Of a stretch of DNA of 23,526 nt, positions 21,654-23,526 are shown piece by piece. A program made the position numbers and the translations under genes. Every line of letters begins with the position of its first letter. The first letter of the stretch is position 1. The notes under the pieces are model-generated. The model saw only the letters and a list, made by a program, of their open reading frames with translations, was not told the origin of the DNA and searched no databases. The stretch is from a virus: positions 1-23,526 of the IMG/VR virus record IMGVR_UViG_3300032273_000007; one strand, 5' to 3'.

Positions 21654-22486
21654 TATAGCTGTACTCTCAGTGGCCCACCAGCTGCTTCTTTTGGTCTCCA
21701 GAACTCAGCATCATCAAATTTATTGTATGCCTGTAACCCAATTAGTTGGTGACCATATGGGGGTAGTGGTTCGACCTTGTTGCGAATAACATGGAGCCCG
21801 GGTATCCCATGGAGGTCATCATTTTCTTGGGTGACCTGCTTAACATGATTGAAGTTGTGCTTGAACTGTTTAAGCTCCAGAAAATCATATATCCCCTGCA
21901 TGGTTTCTTGGGGTTTTTCTGCCAAGTCATTAAACTCGACAAGGTGTAGCCGGTTCCAATACCCCCGGCTGATTGCATCTTTAATTCGGTTGAACGCGAT
22001 GCCTACTGGCTGGTCGTTCCGCATCCATATATCAGATCGCCCCTCTACCGTCTGCCAGTCATAGAAATGATTTTTCTCTTGGGGGAACTGCCAGTCGTGA
22101 GCGTTCTTCCGGTACAGATTTTCAAACGACGATAGTATGTCGGTAATCTTCCGCACTGGCACGATGACCTTAGCCGGTCTACCGAGAATGACCTCAGCCA
22201 TTTCCATGTGTGCCAGCCATCCTCTCGATTTGTCGAAATAGACTGGACGGTCAACAATACTGCAATAATTATGGAGGATGGAATTTACAACCGCTGCCTT
22301 GCCTTTTTTGTTAGGTGACGCCTTGAATGCTGCCAGATTTTCCCATTGGTTGCGTATCGCTAAAATAACATCAAGAATCCCTGAGGTAGAAGTAGCATGA
22401 AACTCCGGATTTTGATTGAGGATGTTGCAAAGAAGTGTGGAGCCAGAGCGGGGAAGACCCGCAATAAAATGTATTTGTTTTGTCAT
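21653..22486 (-). CDS. PAPS-dependent sulfotransferase-like protein
   Basis: The protein has 277 residues. The 5'-phosphosulfate-binding loop is intact as G10-L-P-R-S-G-S-T-L-L, right at the N-terminus. FDKSRGW (84-90) is the strand-helix of many bacterial sulfotransferases, and VIVPVRKITDILSSF (107-121) is the 3'-phosphate-binding motif with R112 and S119/S120. The rest, including FYDWQTVEGRSDIW and VEFNDLAEKPQETMQGIYDFL (193 area), follows the family pattern. It should move sulfate from PAPS to a hydroxyl or amine on a sugar, peptide or small molecule; the acceptor cannot be read. No signal peptide is present, so it acts in the cytoplasm. TAATG upstream and TAGTG downstream lock it between a collar-like ORF and terL. 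Confidence 0.85.
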   Translation of the reverse strand: MTKQIHFIAGLPRSGSTLLCNILNQNPEFHATSTSGILDVILAIRNQWENLAAFKASPNKKGKAAVVNSILHNYCSIVDRPVYFDKSRGWLAHMEMAEVILGRPAKVIVPVRKITDILSSFENLYRKNAHDWQFPQEKNHFYDWQTVEGRSDIWMRNDQPVGIAFNRIKDAISRGYWNRLHLVEFNDLAEKPQETMQGIYDFLELKQFKHNFNHVKQVTQENDDLHGIPGLHVIRNKVEPLPPYGHQLIGLQAYNKFDDAEFWRPKEAAGGPLRVQL

Positions 22487-22770
22487 TAACGTATCCGTAG
22501 TTCGTCTAGTTCGTCGATCATGGTTGCCTGAGTACAGTATTCGCCTGTGCGGACATCAACGAAATATTCACGCTTGATATTCGCAAATGAAGATGGGTCC
22601 CGCATGGTTTCGGGATAGCGAGTTGGTAATGAAAACCTAGCGCCATCTTGCCATAACGCCCCGCCTATTCTAGCGTAGCACCGAGGCCAATCATGGCGGC
22701 TCAGCGTGCGGCCATCTGCTGGGAATAGTATAGGAGTGAGCCCTTGGTATGTAGGTGCTTCAGTGGTCAT
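22486..22770 (-). CDS. Mini tail-collar-like protein
   Basis: The protein has 94 residues. LFPADGRTLSRHDWPRCYAR and IGGALWQDGARFSLP (15-49) follow the core of the phage tail collar fold: a turn with (A/C)DGR.LSR.dyP.L, a short helix ending in IG, and the strand FxLP. Fibre proteins normally carry this domain near the end of a long shaft, as the 381-residue fibre in this window does. Here it is almost alone, followed by ~45 residues (SSFANIKREYFVDVRTGEY, then an acidic end). It may be a free cap, a chaperone or a remnant of a lost fibre. The gene overlaps the upstream one by 11 bases and the sulfotransferase by one (TAATG). Confidence 0.65.
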   Translation of the reverse strand: MTTEAPTYQGLTPILFPADGRTLSRHDWPRCYARIGGALWQDGARFSLPTRYPETMRDPSSFANIKREYFVDVRTGEYCTQATMIDELDELRIR

Positions 22771-23341
22771 ACTTTATATGGTTTGATACTGCATTATCGA
22801 TTGCCTGTTGTCCTGCTGGCTCAGCAGCAACAGCGTGCTCGTGATCAGGTAGATCATGGTTGTGAGCTACAGAGTCGTGTTCATGCTCGACCAACACAGG
22901 TGCTGGTGCTACGTGCTCGTGACTAAGGTCCTGTGCAGGGTGTTCGTGCTCAATAAGTTCCGCAGGAGCGTGTTCGTGAGCCTCATACGTGATCTTGTGG
23001 GTGTGGGGTACATGCTCGTGGTTGTGATCACTCACTTGATCCTGAAGCTGTAACATATCGGCTTGTAGCGCAAGCAGTTCATCAATATAAGGATCAGCGC
23101 TGGGGTTCAATGGCACCCGTTCATCAAGTAGGCCCATAGCAACTGCTGCCTCTCTTATGGGCTTGGTGTCAGTAGCTTCACCGACTACTACTGCTGTACC
23201 AGTGGCGAACACCAACGACCAGATCAGCGTGGCGACTTTCTTCGTAGCCACAACAATCTCGATCCATTGCTTGATTTTGTCCCACCGTGTTAGGACCACT
23301 TCCTCAGTGATTTCTTCGTCGTATTCAGTTTCATTACTCAT
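22760..23341 (-). CDS. Single-pass membrane protein with histidine-rich tail
   Basis: The protein has 193 residues from the ATG at 23341, which has GGA about 10 bases ahead; a GTG at 23365 lacks support and would overlap the upstream gene. An acidic N-terminus is followed by a basic stretch and one membrane segment (about 37-55, ATLIWSLVFATGTAVVVG). A short helical linker (IDELLALQADMLQLQDQV, about 86-103) precedes a tail with 17 His between 106 and 169, nearly all as HxH pairs (H106/108/110, 113/115, 122/124, 132/134, 141/143, 153/155, 160/162, 167/169). Positive residues before the helix place the tail in the periplasm. It is a plausible zinc-, nickel- or copper-binding segment. The function is unknown. 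Confidence 0.7.
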   Translation of the reverse strand: MSNETEYDEEITEEVVLTRWDKIKQWIEIVVATKKVATLIWSLVFATGTAVVVGEATDTKPIREAAVAMGLLDERVPLNPSADPYIDELLALQADMLQLQDQVSDHNHEHVPHTHKITYEAHEHAPAELIEHEHPAQDLSHEHVAPAPVLVEHEHDSVAHNHDLPDHEHAVAAEPAGQQAIDNAVSNHIKYDH

Positions 23342-23342
23342 A

Positions 23343-23526
23343 TCAAAATTTCCAGATCGCAGCACCGACTATGGGCCGGTGACCATTAAGTTCGTCGACA
23401 GTTGTCTTCAATGAGAATAAGACATCACCCACACGCTCAGAATCCCAGACTTTGCCGATACCTATTGCTAAGCTGTCTTCGCCATCATAGTACCCAACAG
23501 CTAGACCAACTTGGGTCTTAGTAGTC
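23343..23526 (-). CDS. C-terminus of a YadA-like outer-membrane anchor protein (N-terminus outside window)
   Basis: Sixty residues are visible, ending in IVGAAIWKF with a terminal Phe. The pattern VGLAVGYYDGEDSLAIGIGK, then VLFSLKTTVDELNG and the final strand matches the last beta-strands of the YadA-type trimeric autotransporter anchor (G.gxYxGxxalAxGxG...f.l...aaixf). An aromatic last residue is the classic recognition signal for the outer-membrane assembly machinery. A phage gene with this ending would display its missing part on the surface of the infected cell or take part in lysis. A fibre with a similar trimeric beta end is the alternative. The stop is one base before the next start. 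Confidence 0.55.
   Translation of the reverse strand, partial: TTKTQVGLAVGYYDGEDSLAIGIGKVWDSERVGDVLFSLKTTVDELNGHRPIVGAAIWKF

Noticed and set aside
1-23526. tRNA genes, CRISPR arrays, insertion sequences, attachment sites
   Set aside because: No cloverleaf-like segment, spaced direct repeats, transposase or integrase frame was found by eye on either strand. A tRNA scan would be decisive for the first.

Overview
The window is a 23.5 kb piece of the late (virion assembly and lysis) region of a tailed phage with a short-tailed, podovirus-like body plan. Every gene I support lies on the minus strand, so transcription runs from position 23526 down to 1. Coding is very dense: neighbouring genes mostly overlap or abut (TAATG, ATGA, TAGTG and TGATG junctions). 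The largest gene-free gap is 92 bases (16844-16935), and no stretch over 300 bases lacks a gene. I see no tRNA, rRNA, integrase, transposase or CRISPR array. The M15-type endolysin, the apparent outer-membrane anchor and the LamG, SPRY and collar adhesins point to a lytic phage of a Gram-negative, probably aquatic, bacterium. The host and phage genus cannot be fixed from this sequence alone.

Layout in the direction of transcription. (1) 23526-21653, accessory block upstream of the terminase: the C-terminus of a protein resembling the YadA outer-membrane anchor, a single-pass membrane protein with a histidine-rich tail, a 94-residue protein that looks like a free-standing tail-collar fold, and a PAPS-type sulfotransferase. 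(2) 21653-18038, packaging: large terminase, a well-formed sigma70-like promoter, and the portal protein. (3) 18041-15846, seven small or unrecognised genes, several lysine-, glycine- and proline-rich. One encodes a protein with three exact 25-residue repeats and a beta-rich C-terminus, a candidate capsid decoration or head-fibre protein. (4) 15836-13760, scaffolding protein and major capsid protein, closed by a clear rho-independent terminator. (5) 13696-11919, a small basic protein, two head-tail adaptor-like proteins, a cysteine-rich mini-protein and a small beta-sandwich protein. (6) 11919-6569, fibres and adhesins: two tandem paralogues, a 701-residue glycine-rich fibre, a LamG plus SPRY adhesin and a collar-domain fibre with HxH metal-binding pairs. 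(7) 6535-5359, lysis cassette: small membrane protein, M15 peptidase endolysin and GTA-type holin. (8) 5362-1, nozzle-like tail protein, a small coiled-coil protein, a GNAT-fold protein in the position of T7 gp13, and two large Ala/Gln/Glu-rich proteins in the position of the T7 internal virion (ejection) proteins. The last of these runs off the window.

Together the genes form a complete short-tailed virion: TerL pumps DNA through the portal into a scaffold-built capsid, adaptors and nozzle close the head, fibres bind the host, internal proteins are ejected, and the lysis cassette releases progeny. The least expected content is block (1) and the repeat protein in block (3).
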